Shown here: positions 51,694-61,292 of the stretch, in pieces | How the letters are laid out: each line of letters opens with the position of its first letter | How positions within the stretch are numbered: position 1 is the stretch's first letter | Source of the DNA: Azospirillum endophyticum | GTDB lineage: Bacteria; Pseudomonadota; Alphaproteobacteria; Azospirillales; Azospirillaceae | Assembly (NCBI RefSeq): GCF_016595245.1 | Contig: NZ_JAENHM010000074.1 | Location: 35,149 to 99,148, forward strand | DNA length: 64,000 bases | Direction of reading: 5' to 3' | Made by a program: the position numbers and the translations under genes | The notes under the pieces: generated by a model | Seen by the model: only the letters and a program-made list of their open reading frames with translations | What the model was told of the DNA's origin: nothing | The model's database searches: none

Positions 51694-52638
51694 TCACGCC
51701 CGGGCGGCCAGGGTGCGGATCGCCAGGGCGGCGGCGGACGCGCGGTTCTCGACGCCCAGCTTGGCGAAGACCTGCTCCAGATGCTTGTTCACCGTGCGCG
51801 GGCTGATGCCCAGGATCTCGCCGATGTCGCGGTTCGGCTTGCCGTTGGCGATCCACAGCAGCACCTCCGCCTCGCGGGCGGTCAGGCCCAGCGCGTCGCG
51901 CAGGACGGCTTCCTGCCGGCCGGCGGTCGGCTCGCTGAGACGGAAGAGATATTCGTCGGGATTGGCCGGGCTGAGATAGGTGAACTCCAGCCGCCGCACG
52001 CCCTCGCCGTCCGGCAGCTCCAGCGTGAAGCTTTCCGTGGCGGACCCGGGAGAGGATGCCGGGGAGGATGCCTGGCGCAGCCGGACCAGACCGCCGGCCA
52101 GCGAGGATGCCGCCGCCGGCCGCACGCCGTCGGGACCGGGCAGCAGCCCGCCCAGCAGCCGTTCCGCCTGCGGGGTGCACCACAGCAGCCTGCCCTCCCC
52201 GTCGGTCGCCAGCAGGAAGCGCCCGGTGGCGTCGAGCGCCGCGCGGGCACCGTAGGCGACGCGGGCGTTGGTCAGATGAACGCGGATGCGGGCGATCAGC
52301 TCGTCCACCACGATGGGCTTGGTGACGTAGTCGACGCCGCCGGCCTCCAGCCCTTTCACCACATGCTCGGTGTCGCTGAGGCCGGTCATGAAGATGACGG
52401 GAATGTGCGACAGCTGGGGGATCTGCTTCAGCCGCCGGCAGGTCTCGAAACCGTCGAGGCCGGGCATCACCGCGTCCATCAGGATCAGGTCCGGCGTGAT
52501 CTGGCCGACCAGATCCAGCGCGCCCTCGCCATCCACGGCGACCAGCACGGTCAGATCGGCCTGCTCGATGGCCTCCGTCAGGAATCCCAGCGTGTCGGGG
52601 GTGTCGTCCACCACCAGGATCATGTCGCGGCGCTTCAT
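51694..52638 (-). CDS. Response regulator with LuxR-type HTH, partner of the NCS1 fusion kinase
   Basis: The 314-residue protein has an N-terminal receiver (MILVVDDTPDTLGFL, Asp in LILMDAVMPGLDG, KPIVVDELIARI), a middle PAS-like part (about 130-225; GRFLLATDGEGRLLWC), and a C-terminal LuxR HTH (LTAREAEVLLWIANGKPNRDIGEILGISPRTVNKHLEQVFAKLG). The start overlaps the stop of the kinase by 4 bases (ATGA), so the pair is coupled. The central domain is unusual for this type and may sense a second signal. Confidence 0.9.
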   Translation of the reverse strand: MKRRDMILVVDDTPDTLGFLTEAIEQADLTVLVAVDGEGALDLVGQITPDLILMDAVMPGLDGFETCRRLKQIPQLSHIPVIFMTGLSDTEHVVKGLEAGGVDYVTKPIVVDELIARIRVHLTNARVAYGARAALDATGRFLLATDGEGRLLWCTPQAERLLGGLLPGPDGVRPAAASSLAGGLVRLRQASSPASSPGSATESFTLELPDGEGVRRLEFTYLSPANPDEYLFRLSEPTAGRQEAVLRDALGLTAREAEVLLWIANGKPNRDIGEILGISPRTVNKHLEQVFAKLGVENRASAAALAIRTLAARA

Positions 52639-55600
52639 CCCGTCACGGCCCCGTGTTCTGCCTGGTCGTCGTCATGGTCACGCCCTTCATCCTCCGTGGC
52701 GGCGACGTCGCGCTGTGCCGCCGCATCCTCGACCGCACGCATATAGCCTTTCAGGTCGAAGGCGCGCACCAGCCTTCGCAGCCGCTCGACGAAAGGCAGG
52801 GCGGCGGCATCCTCCGCCTCGATCTCGCGCAGCTTGGCCTCGATCCCGCGAATGTAGCCGATCCGGCCGAGCTGGCGCAGGTCGTCGAGATGACGCAGCG
52901 CCGAATCCGGCGGACCGGCCGGCTGGACGGGGATCGCAGCGGGGGCAGCTTCGACCGCCGGGACCGGCGGCACAACCGCCGGCTCCGGCTTTTCCACCGC
53001 TTGGAGGGGCGGCTGGGATACCGGTTCCACCGCATGGATCCATTCCAGGCCGGTCAGCGCCTGGAGGCGGTCGAGCAGCGCCTGGATCTCGATGGGCTTG
53101 GCGACGAAGGCGTCGTGCGGCGCCCGGCCGTCGCCCGGTCCCTGCGCCTCGTAGGCGTTGGCGGAGACCATGATGATGCGGATGCGGTCGGCGAACTGCC
53201 GGCGCAAGCCCTCCGCCACGTCCCAGCCGCTCTCGCCGGGCATGGAGATGTCGAGCATGGCGACGTCGGGCTTGCACTGCGCCGCCAGCTCCAGGCAGGT
53301 GGCGGCGTCCGAGGCGGTGAACAGGACGAATCCCAGCGGGCGCAGGATGTCGGTCATCAGCGCCAGGTGGTCGCGGTCGTCGTCGGCCAGCAGGATGGTG
53401 ATCTGCGGCCCGGCATAGCCGGTGACGGCGCGGCGCTCCGCCTGCTCGCCCGGCCGGTGCATCGCCTCCGACAGCAGCAGGCGGACGGTGAAGACGCTGC
53501 CCTGCCCCGCCTCGCTGCGCAGCGCGATGTCGCCGCCCATGATCCGGGTCAGCACCCGCGTGATGGTCAGGCCGAGCCCGGTGCCGGCCACCGCCCGCAC
53601 CGCAGCGCCCCGCCCGCGCTCGAAGGGTTCGAAGACGCGGTCGAGATCCTCCTTGCGGATGCCGATGCCGCTGTCGGCGATCTCGAACTCGGCGATCTGG
53701 CTGCGGTAGCGGACGGTCAGGGCGACATGGCCGGTCTCGGTGTATTTCACCGCGTTGGACAGCAGGTTGATCAGGATCTGGCGCAGGATCTTGCTGTCGG
53801 TGTGGACCCAGACCGGCAAATGCGGGACGCGGGCATAGCGGAACTCCAGCCCCTTGGCGGCGGCCTGGATACGGAACATGTCGGCCAACTGGTCGAGAAA
53901 GTCGATCAGCTGCACCTTGTCGCGGCTGAGCCGGCGCAGGCCCGATTCGATCTTGGAGATGTCGAGCAGCCCGTCGATCAGGTTCGACAGATGCTCGGCG
54001 CTGCGACGGATGACGCGGACGGCGTCCTGGGGACGCTGGGTGCTGTTGCTCTCCAGCAGCTGGGCATAGCCGGAGATCGCGTTCAGCGGCGCCCGGATCT
54101 CGTGGCTGACGCCGATGATGTAGCGGCTCTTGGCGGCGTTGGCGGCCTCCGCCACCTCCTTGGCCTTCTGCAGCGCGGCGTCGGTGCGTTCATGGGCGGC
54201 GATCTCGTCCATCAGCATGGCGGTCTGGCGGCCGGTCTCCTCCTCCGCCTTGCGGCGGCTCTCATGGGCCAGCACCAGCAGCCAGGCGGCGACGCCGGAC
54301 AGGATGAACAGGCAGACGAAGACGGAGACCAGCGCGGTGTGGATCGCCGCCCGCTCCGCCGCCTCGGCCGCGGCATACTGGAAGTCGATGACCACCAGCA
54401 CCCCGCCCAGCACCAGCGAGAACAGCGTCATCACCCCGATGAAGTGGCCGGTGCGGGTGTGGACCCCGGCGGCCATCCGCCTGGGCAGCACCCGCTGCAG
54501 GCTGCGGGCGATCTGGTCGGCGAAGCGGCTGTCGGTCTTGCACAGGTCGTGGCAGCGTGCCTCCAGCGTGCAGCAGAGCGAGCAGATCGGCGCGTCGTAG
54601 GCCGGGCAGAAGGCCATGTCCTGGCGTTCGAACTGGTTCTCGCAGATCGAGCAGCGGATGGTCGCGGCATCGGCCGGCAGCCTGTCCGACCTGCGGGCGA
54701 TGTAATAGCGGCCCTTCGTCCTCCAGGCGATCAGCGGGGCGGCGGCGAAGGCGACGACCAGACCGATGAAGGGGGCCAGCGCCTGGGCCACCGGCCCCAG
54801 CATCCCGAAGAAGGCGGTGGTGGAGCACAGCACCGACAGCCCCATGGCACCGGTGCCTACGGGATTGATGTCGTAGAGATGGGCGCGCTTGAACTCGATG
54901 CCCGGCGGGCTGAAGCCCAAGGGCTTGTTGACGGCCAGATCGGCGGCGACCGCCCCCAGCCAGCCGACCGCGACGTTGGCGTAGAGGCCGAGGATGCTCT
55001 CGATCACGCCGAGGATGCCGATCTCCATCAGCAGCAGCGCCAGCAGCACGTTGAACACCAGCCAGACGACGCGGCCGGGATGGCTGCGGGTCAGGCGGGA
55101 AAAGAAGTTCGACCAGGCGATGGACCCGGCATAGGCGTTGGTGACGTTGATCTTCATCTGGCAGACGACGACGAAGATGCCGGTCAGCGCCAGCGCCGCG
55201 GCGGGCGAGCCGAAGACGTCGAGGAAGGCCATGTGGTACATGATGTTTGGCTGCACCGCATCCTCCACCGGCAAGCCATGCTTGAGGGCGAGGAAGGCCA
55301 GCAGCGAGCCGGCCGCCAGCTTCAGGCTGCCGATCAGCACCCAGCCCGGCCCGCCGGCCAGCATCGCCGCCCACCAGCGCACCCGGCCGATGCGGGCCTG
55401 GGAGGGCAGGAAGCGCAGATAGTCGACCTGTTCCCCGATCTGCGGCAGCAGCGACAGCAGGACCGAGGCGGCCATGCCGAAGGGCAGCAGCGACAGCCCG
55501 CCGTCGGGGGCGTAGACACCCGGCAGCGAGGTCCATTGCGCCAGCGTCTCGCGGTCGAGCAGGAAGAAATAGGCCAGCGGCGCGCATTGCAGCAGGATCC

Positions 55601-56144
55601 ACACCGGCTGGGTCGCCCATTGCATGCGGCTGATGAAGCGAATGCCGTAGACGGCGATGGGGATCACCGCCAGCGAGCTGATGACATGGGCGACCGAGGC
55701 CGGGATGCCCAGCACCATGGTCAGCCCGGCCGACATGATGCTGGCCTCGATGGAGAACAGGATGAAGGTGAAGGAGGCGTAGACCAGCGAGGTGATGGTG
55801 GAGCCGAGATAGCCGAAGCCGGCGCCGCGGGCCAGCAGGTCGATGTCCACCCCGGCCTTGGCCGCATGGTAGGTGATGGGCAGCCCGACCAGGATGCTGA
55901 GCAGCGCCACCGCCAGGATGGCGGCCATGGCGTTCTCGAAGCCGTAGGTCAGCGTCACCGCCGCGCCGATCGCCTCGCAGGCCAGGAAGGAGATGGCGCC
56001 GAGCGCGGTGTTGGCGACGCGCCAGGCGCTCCAGCGCCGCGCCCGCTCCGCGGTGTAGCGGAGCGCGTAGTCCTCCATCGTCTGGTCGGCGGCGAGCTGG
56101 TTGTATTGCCGGCGTTCGCGGACGATCCGTTGCCTCGCGCTCAT
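52635..56144 (-). CDS. NCS1 permease-like / Cys-rich / hybrid histidine kinase fusion
   Basis: The 1169-residue protein begins with an NCS1-type transporter domain (about 25-500; about 12 membrane helices). A Cys-rich segment follows (about 515-560; CSICENQF, CPAYDAPICSLCC, CHDLCK). Next come two membrane helices (about 585-650), a kinase core (GVSHEIRAPLNAISGYAQL, N box LLSNAVKYTETGH, DSGIGIRKEDL), a receiver (ILLADDDRDHLALM) and a C-terminal tail. Transporter-like sensor kinases such as CbrA are known, but an NCS1 (nucleobase/cytosine type) member with a zinc-finger-like cluster is less common. The ligand would be a purine, cytosine or similar compound, by analogy only. Start at 56144 follows the first family-like residues. 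Confidence 0.85.
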   Translation of the reverse strand: MSARQRIVRERRQYNQLAADQTMEDYALRYTAERARRWSAWRVANTALGAISFLACEAIGAAVTLTYGFENAMAAILAVALLSILVGLPITYHAAKAGVDIDLLARGAGFGYLGSTITSLVYASFTFILFSIEASIMSAGLTMVLGIPASVAHVISSLAVIPIAVYGIRFISRMQWATQPVWILLQCAPLAYFFLLDRETLAQWTSLPGVYAPDGGLSLLPFGMAASVLLSLLPQIGEQVDYLRFLPSQARIGRVRWWAAMLAGGPGWVLIGSLKLAAGSLLAFLALKHGLPVEDAVQPNIMYHMAFLDVFGSPAAALALTGIFVVVCQMKINVTNAYAGSIAWSNFFSRLTRSHPGRVVWLVFNVLLALLLMEIGILGVIESILGLYANVAVGWLGAVAADLAVNKPLGFSPPGIEFKRAHLYDINPVGTGAMGLSVLCSTTAFFGMLGPVAQALAPFIGLVVAFAAAPLIAWRTKGRYYIARRSDRLPADAATIRCSICENQFERQDMAFCPAYDAPICSLCCTLEARCHDLCKTDSRFADQIARSLQRVLPRRMAAGVHTRTGHFIGVMTLFSLVLGGVLVVIDFQYAAAEAAERAAIHTALVSVFVCLFILSGVAAWLLVLAHESRRKAEEETGRQTAMLMDEIAAHERTDAALQKAKEVAEAANAAKSRYIIGVSHEIRAPLNAISGYAQLLESNSTQRPQDAVRVIRRSAEHLSNLIDGLLDISKIESGLRRLSRDKVQLIDFLDQLADMFRIQAAAKGLEFRYARVPHLPVWVHTDSKILRQILINLLSNAVKYTETGHVALTVRYRSQIAEFEIADSGIGIRKEDLDRVFEPFERGRGAAVRAVAGTGLGLTITRVLTRIMGGDIALRSEAGQGSVFTVRLLLSEAMHRPGEQAERRAVTGYAGPQITILLADDDRDHLALMTDILRPLGFVLFTASDAATCLELAAQCKPDVAMLDISMPGESGWDVAEGLRRQFADRIRIIMVSANAYEAQGPGDGRAPHDAFVAKPIEIQALLDRLQALTGLEWIHAVEPVSQPPLQAVEKPEPAVVPPVPAVEAAPAAIPVQPAGPPDSALRHLDDLRQLGRIGYIRGIEAKLREIEAEDAAALPFVERLRRLVRAFDLKGYMRAVEDAAAQRDVAATEDEGRDHDDDQAEHGAVTG

Positions 56145-56237
56145 GCCCGTCCGCCGTTCCCGCCCGTCGCCTCCGCCGGCCCGCATCGTCGGGAGTTTCC
56201 CCGCCCTTGGCAAGGTGGAAGCGCCGGGAATGTCCTT

Positions 56238-56290
56238 CGTCCTCCCCACTTCGTGGGTCCCCTCCCTCTCCCGGGACGGGAGAGGGCGAT
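56238..56290. repeat. Partial dispersed repeat, family 1
   Basis: CTCCCCACTTCGTGGG followed by CTCTCCCGGGACGGGAGAGG matches the right half of the large repeats at 45.5 and 29.4 kb. The left half is missing. Confidence 0.8.
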
Positions 56291-56362
56291 GTTGACAGCG
56301 CCGGGACCGGCCTCTAGCTGTCGGACCTCATGGCTCCCCAAAACAGTTTTGAAAGCCAAAGC

Positions 56363-56737
56363 ATGACCGTCGAGCTCATCGTCTGCGAAACCTGCCGCCG
56401 TCCGGAAGACCCGCCCGAAGCCATCCGGCCGGGGGCGGAGCTGGTGGCGCTGATGGAGCGGGCGCTGGCCGACGCCCCCGATCTGGCGGCGCAGGTGCGG
56501 CTGCGGCCGATGCGCTGCCTGATGAGCTGCCGGCGGCCTTGCGCCGTCGCGGTGCGTTCGGCCGCCCGCATGAGCTACGTGCTGGGCGACATGGCCCCGG
56601 ACGAGGTGACGGTGGAGACGCTGACCGCCTATCTGCGCGCCTATTCCGCCACCGCCGATGGAATCGTTCCCTTCAAGCAATGGCCCCAGGGCGTCAAGGG
56701 CCGGTTCGTCTCGCGCCTGCCACCGCTGGAGGAGTGA
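56363..56737 (+). CDS. DUF1636 metal-binding protein
   Basis: The 124-residue protein has CETC near its start and CLMSCRRPC in the middle, a cysteine pattern of the DUF1636 family, which resembles thioredoxin-like ferredoxin sites and may bind a metal or Fe-S cluster. Its role is unknown; other genomes often place it near cobalamin or metal-transport genes, none of which are seen here. The start at 56363 is the first family-like residue; an open frame begins at 56330. Confidence 0.8.
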   Translation: MTVELIVCETCRRPEDPPEAIRPGAELVALMERALADAPDLAAQVRLRPMRCLMSCRRPCAVAVRSAARMSYVLGDMAPDEVTVETLTAYLRAYSATADGIVPFKQWPQGVKGRFVSRLPPLEE

Positions 56738-56867
56738 GCCGGGGCTGCGGTACTTAGGTGCTTTCCCCTATTTCCGAAGGACGTGTTTGACAGACCAAGG
56801 TGGCGTTCCAATTATTGTTGGAAAGACCAACCAATCTCGCCCCCTTACGGGCGGGGAGGAGCGCCCG

Positions 56868-57128
56868 ATGAAGGTCGACCCCGAGGTCCTGAACTGCGCC
56901 ACCGGCCTGCTGCACATGGCCCGCGAGGCGGAGCGGTCCAACGGCTGGGAAGCCGGCGACCTGCTGCGCACCACGCTCCGCCTGCTGGTGGTGGCCGGCG
57001 CCGACGGGCATGGCTGGAATGCCGACGATCTGTCGGAAGAAGTTCGCGATCTGGTGGAAGCGGTGCGGGTCACGAACGCGGACGAACGGCCGTTCGGCTT
57101 GGCGGAGGGCGGAGCGGCCTTGCACTGA
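56868..57128 (+). CDS. Conserved-looking hypothetical protein
   Basis: The 86-residue frame starts MKVDPEVLNCATGLLHMAREAE and reads as an amphipathic helical protein (NGWEAGDLLRTTLRLLVVAGADG). GAGGAGCG is a ribosome site upstream of the ATG. No family recognised. The longer open frame from 56658 overlaps the DUF1636 gene and is not supported. Confidence 0.6.
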   Translation: MKVDPEVLNCATGLLHMAREAERSNGWEAGDLLRTTLRLLVVAGADGHGWNADDLSEEVRDLVEAVRVTNADERPFGLAEGGAALH

Positions 57129-57191
57129 CGGACCAGCGTCCCTGAACGCGACCGAATCGCTCGAACACGATCCTTCGAGAACCCGCCGGCG

Positions 57192-58439
57192 CTATTCCGA
57201 ACCACCCAGTTCGTTGAGCGGAGCGCTCATCTCACATTCGAGCCCGGTCGTCTTGTAGGAGAGCACCACGTTGCCCGAGCCGGCGATCCCGGCGCCGATC
57301 AGCCTCGAACCGAATCCGGAGCCCGTCGGTTTCCGGACTATGGGGCCTCTGGTCTCTTTCCAGGACAAATACAGGGTTTCGGACGCCGGCTCGCCGCCGA
57401 TCCTCCAGGAAAGGTCGACGAAGCCGGCGCCGAGCGACAGGGAGCCGTATTTCAGGGCGTTGGTGGCCAGTTCATGGAGGATGAGGGCGAGGTTCAGAGC
57501 CGCCTTCGAACCCAGGGCGACGTCGGGGCCGTCGATCCCGATCCGGTCCCTTATGCCAGCGTTGGCCATGGCCGCGACGGCGACATCCTTCAGCAGAGCC
57601 GGCTTCCAGCTCGATTGCAGAAGGATGTCGTGCGCCGAGCTGAGCGCCATGAGGCGATCCTGCAGGGTTCGGGACCGCGATTGATCGCTCGATCCGCGCA
57701 GAGTGTACGACGTGATCGCCGCGACCACGGCGAACAGGTTCTTGACGCGATGACCGAGCTCGTCGTTCAGCACCTTTTGCAGCTCTTCGTTCTTCCGAAG
57801 GGCCGCGACCGTCTTCTCCAGCTCCTGTTCCCGGTCCCTCAGCGCCTCTTCGGCGATCATGCGGTCGAGCAGGTCGGCCGCCTGGCGCGCCAGAATGTCC
57901 AGCAGGCGCAAGTCGCGTCGGGACGGCTCGTGCGGCTCGTCCCAGTGGGTTGAGATCATGCCGAGCAGGGTTCCGTCCCGGGAGACCAGCGGCGTCGTCT
58001 GCGCGGACCGGATGCCGGCGCGACGAAACGCTTCGAGGTCCCTGGTGCCTCTGATCTCGTCCCACAACTCGTAATCCGCGATGACCACCCGCCGGCCCGA
58101 TTTGAGCGCGGCGGTGCAACTGCTGTGCGCCGCCGGATCGACCCACTGCCATACGGCCCTGTCCTCTGCCGTCAGACCGCGGGACACGAGCAGGTGCAGA
58201 CCGGGGGCGCCGCCGTCGGAGGGCTGGCGCTTCAACTGCATGGTGCCGAATTGCGACCGGGTGATCGCGATGGCCGCATCGACGATCTTGCCGTAGAGCG
58301 CCATCCGGTCCTGCTCCGCGATCAGATCGACGCTGATCGCATGGAGCAGGTCGATGTCCGACGAGCCGTCTTGCGCCTCCTGGAATGCGGAGAGCGTGGG
58401 GGTGGTCGAGACGATGCGAAGCATGCTCAAGGAAGCCAT
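57192..58439 (-). CDS. GAF-domain HWE-type histidine kinase
   Basis: The protein is about 415 residues from the ATG at 58439. A GAF domain covers about 30-200 (SRDGTLLGMISTHWDEPHEPSRRDLRLLDILARQA). It is followed by the HWE/HisKA_2 core with LNDELGHRVKNLFAVVAAI (phosphoacceptor His), the N box LILHELATNALKYGSLS and the G box TGSGFGSRLIG. The kinase is cytoplasmic and may be light, redox or small-molecule sensing through GAF; the tetrapyrrole-binding Cys of phytochromes is not evident. Such kinases often feed into the general stress response in alphaproteobacteria, but that is speculation here. Confidence 0.88.
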   Translation of the reverse strand: MASLSMLRIVSTTPTLSAFQEAQDGSSDIDLLHAISVDLIAEQDRMALYGKIVDAAIAITRSQFGTMQLKRQPSDGGAPGLHLLVSRGLTAEDRAVWQWVDPAAHSSCTAALKSGRRVVIADYELWDEIRGTRDLEAFRRAGIRSAQTTPLVSRDGTLLGMISTHWDEPHEPSRRDLRLLDILARQAADLLDRMIAEEALRDREQELEKTVAALRKNEELQKVLNDELGHRVKNLFAVVAAITSYTLRGSSDQSRSRTLQDRLMALSSAHDILLQSSWKPALLKDVAVAAMANAGIRDRIGIDGPDVALGSKAALNLALILHELATNALKYGSLSLGAGFVDLSWRIGGEPASETLYLSWKETRGPIVRKPTGSGFGSRLIGAGIAGSGNVVLSYKTTGLECEMSAPLNELGGSE

Positions 58440-58598
58440 CCGGACGTTGAGGCGAGGGCGTCGGGCCGCCGACAGTCTCCCCAGTGCCGGTACCTTGGCT
58501 GGGAACGCCCGACTATCTCCCCTCGATGGCGGTTGGAGCAACTAGCGCTTCCGGCATGAGGACGACATATGAGAATAGCCGAAGCGAGGCCGCTTTCC

Positions 58599-59903
58599 TT
58601 ATCCTTCCGAGACCTCGGGGTTCAACTGGATCAGCACCTTGTCGATGCGGCGGCCGTCCATGTCGACCACCTCGAAGCGGATGCCGTTCCAGTGGAAATG
58701 CTCCGCCGCGGTCGGGACATGGCCGAACTGGTCGAGCAGGAAGCCGGCGATGGTGTGGAAATCGCCCTCCCCCTTCAGGTTCTTGACGCCGACCAGCGCC
58801 TCGACTTCCTCGACCGGGGTCATGCCGTCGACCAGCCAGCTGCCGTCCTCGCGCTGGACCGCGCCGGCGTCGCCTTCCTGGGTGCTGTCGGGCAGCTCGC
58901 CGGCGATCGCCTCCAGGATGTCGGTCATCGTGACCAGACCCTCGACGCTGCCGTACTCGTCCACCACCACCGCCATATGGACGCTGGCCTGCTTGAACAG
59001 GTCGAGCAGGCGGAAGACCGGAGTCCCGTCATGGACGACCAGCGGCCGGACCATCGCCGACCGCAGGTCGAAGGCCACCCCCTTCAGCGACTGGTCGAGC
59101 AGCCCCTTGGCCGAGACGATGCCCTGCAGCTCGTCGACGTCGCCGCGGCAGACCGGGAAACGGGAATAGCCGCTGTCGCAGATCTCGCGGCCGACGATTT
59201 CGGGACCGTCGTCGATGTCGAGCCAGATCAGGTCGGGGCGCGGCGTCATGATCGACCGCACGGTGCGGTCGGACAGATGCATCACGCCTTCGATCATCTG
59301 GCGTTCGGCAGGCTCGAAGACGCCGCTCTGGGTGCCTTCGGCGATCAGGGTCTTGACCTCCTCCTCCGTCACCGTCTGCTCGCGCGAGGTCGGCAGGCGC
59401 AGAAGCTTCAGCACCGCGTCGCTCGACACGCCGAGGATCCAGACCACCGGGGCCGACAGGCGCGACACCGTCCGCATCGGGGCGGCGACCAGCGAGGCGA
59501 TCCGCTCCGACGAGATCAGCGCCACCCGCTTGGGCACCAGTTCGCCGATGATCAGGGAGAAATAGGTGATGGCGGCGACGACCAGCGCGAAGGCGACGGT
59601 GTGGCCGTAGGGGGCGATCCAGGCGACCCGCTCGTCCAGCACGCCGCCGAGCCGTTCGGCCAGCGTGGAGCCGCCATAGGCGCCGGCGATGATGCCGGTC
59701 AGGCTGATGCCGACCTGCACGGTGGACAGGAAGCGGCTCGGATCCTCCGAAAGCTCCAGCGCGGCGCGGGCGCCGGCACCGCCCTTTTCCTCGGCCATCT
59801 GCTGAAGCCGGGCGCGGCGCGCCGACACCAGCGCCATCTCCGACATCGCGAAGAAGGCGTTGAGCAGGATCAGCAGGACGATGACCAACAGTTCCCAGAT
59901 CAT
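58599..59903 (-). CDS. HlyC/CorC-family transporter-like protein (CNNM/DUF21 + CBS)
   Basis: The 434-residue protein has a CNNM/DUF21 membrane domain (about 1-190), a pair of CBS domains (about 210-330; MTPRPDLIWLDIDDG and MTDILEAIAGELPDST segments), and a C-terminal CorC_HlyC domain (about 345-434; DGMTPVEEVEALVGVKN). Relatives are linked to Mg2+/Co2+ transport or resistance, and many are annotated as hemolysins without evidence of lytic activity. It appears monocistronic; exoD lies upstream on the same strand 25 bases away. Confidence 0.9.
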   Translation of the reverse strand: MIWELLVIVLLILLNAFFAMSEMALVSARRARLQQMAEEKGGAGARAALELSEDPSRFLSTVQVGISLTGIIAGAYGGSTLAERLGGVLDERVAWIAPYGHTVAFALVVAAITYFSLIIGELVPKRVALISSERIASLVAAPMRTVSRLSAPVVWILGVSSDAVLKLLRLPTSREQTVTEEEVKTLIAEGTQSGVFEPAERQMIEGVMHLSDRTVRSIMTPRPDLIWLDIDDGPEIVGREICDSGYSRFPVCRGDVDELQGIVSAKGLLDQSLKGVAFDLRSAMVRPLVVHDGTPVFRLLDLFKQASVHMAVVVDEYGSVEGLVTMTDILEAIAGELPDSTQEGDAGAVQREDGSWLVDGMTPVEEVEALVGVKNLKGEGDFHTIAGFLLDQFGHVPTAAEHFHWNGIRFEVVDMDGRRIDKVLIQLNPEVSEG

Positions 59904-59928
59904 GGCATTGTGCCCGAAGGGCGCTCCC

Positions 59929-60690
59929 TCAACCGATCAATTGTTGCGCCACGGCGACCGCCGCCTGCCCGAGACCGAGCAGGACGGCGGCGACGATGGC
60001 GATGGCAAGGAGGCCGGCGACGAGGCCGGCCGACACGAAGGCGCCGTCGGACTCCATCAGCCCCAGCGCGATCAGCGCGATGGCGAAGGCCGGAGGCTGG
60101 TTTCCGAAAACGATGGGCAGGGACAGGATGACGGCCAGCACCACCACCGCCAGCCCGAGCAGCCGTTCCGCGGTGGGGCCGGCCAGCGCCGGCATGCGTG
60201 GGCGAAGATGGCGCTCCACCCGCTCGGCCCAGGGCTTGGCCCGGCGGATCACCCCCAGGAAGGCCTTGCGATCGAAGCTGGCCGCCAGCATGCGGCGGGG
60301 CAGCCAGGGGCCATGCCGGCCGGCCGCCATCTGGGCGCCGAGCAGGATCATCGGCACGCCGGTGGCGGTCGACAGGCCGGGGACCGGCAGCACGTTGGGA
60401 ATCGACAGGATCAGCAGCAGCGCGCCGAAGGCACGGTCGCCGAGCGCGTCCATGATCTCGCCCAGCGAGATGCGGGATGGAGCCTCGCCCACGGAAATGC
60501 GGGCGGGAGCCGGAGCAGCCGGGCCGTCGGAAGCGGCTGCACCGGACTCGGGATCGCCGGGTGTGGCGGCGTCACCGCGCGTCAGGAAGTCGTCCAGCAG
60601 ATCCGAAACGCGCGCGCAGGGCCGGTCCGCACCGGGATGGCGTGCGTCTTTCGACCTGGGGGACGACCCGGGAGGTCGGTCTTTGCTCAC
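59929..60690 (-). CDS. exoD: ExoD-like exopolysaccharide synthesis protein
   Basis: The protein has 253 residues from the GTG at 60690; the first ~75 residues are low-complexity. The rest has the ExoD motif LGDRAFGALLLILSIPNVLPVPGLST and several membrane helices to the end. Sinorhizobium ExoD affects exopolysaccharide production and symbiosis, but the biochemical role is unclear. GGGAGAGCC precedes the GTG. The upstream frame to 61362 is shadow sequence. Confidence 0.8.
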   Translation of the reverse strand: MSKDRPPGSSPRSKDARHPGADRPCARVSDLLDDFLTRGDAATPGDPESGAAASDGPAAPAPARISVGEAPSRISLGEIMDALGDRAFGALLLILSIPNVLPVPGLSTATGVPMILLGAQMAAGRHGPWLPRRMLAASFDRKAFLGVIRRAKPWAERVERHLRPRMPALAGPTAERLLGLAVVVLAVILSLPIVFGNQPPAFAIALIALGLMESDGAFVSAGLVAGLLAIAIVAAVLLGLGQAAVAVAQQLIG

Positions 60691-60857
60691 GGCTCTCCCC
60701 GATGCCGGAAGCGGGATCGGAGCGGGCCGGGCGAAGGATGGCAGGAAACCATGGACCTTTCGCGTCGCGGCGGCATCGATCTCCCTTCTACAGGACGGGA
60801 GACGAAAGCGCCAGTGCGGGTTGCGGCGTGCAAGGGGAACGGCACCGCCGGTCCGGG

Positions 60858-61292
60858 CTATTGCCGTTTCTGCATGACGAAGGCCAGGCGCTTCATCAGG
60901 TCGGCCTTCGACACCGGCTTCACCAGATAGCCGGAGATGCCGTAGGCGATGGCGCGCTTCACCACCTCCGCCTCGCGATGGCCGGTCAGCACCAGCACCG
61001 GCAGGTCGGCCAGCGGGTTGCCGGTGGCGGTGCGCAGCGCATGCAGCAGGTCCAGCCCGCCCATGCGCGGCATTTCCAGGTCGCAGATCACCACATCGAC
61101 GTCCTCGCCGCTCTTGCGCAGGATGTCGAGCGCCTGGATGCCGTCCGCCGCTTCGAACACCGTCCGCAGGCCGATGTCGTGCAGCAGCCGGTAGATCAGC
61201 TTGCGGGTGAAGTCGTCGTCCTCGACCAGAAGCACACCGAGATCGTGAACCGTCCGGACCTGACGGGTCCGTCCGCCTGCTTCCACCACCAT
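60858..61292 (-). CDS. Single-domain response regulator
   Basis: The 144-residue protein is a CheY-like receiver: VLLVEDDDFTRKLIYRLL, phosphoacceptor Asp in VVICDLEMPRMGG, LTGHREAEVVKRAI, and Lys in LVKPVSKADL. It has no output domain. It lies divergent from the LOV-type hybrid kinase (218 bases between the chosen start codons). It may accept phosphate from that kinase's Hpt or from others in the window. Confidence 0.92.
   Translation of the reverse strand: MVVEAGGRTRQVRTVHDLGVLLVEDDDFTRKLIYRLLHDIGLRTVFEAADGIQALDILRKSGEDVDVVICDLEMPRMGGLDLLHALRTATGNPLADLPVLVLTGHREAEVVKRAIAYGISGYLVKPVSKADLMKRLAFVMQKRQ

Noticed and set aside
52653..56366. 1237-residue open frame antisense to the NCS1 fusion kinase
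   Set aside because: It is rich in Gln, Asp, Arg and His with no domain pattern and mirrors the coding bias of the real gene; long antisense frames are expected at this G+C content.
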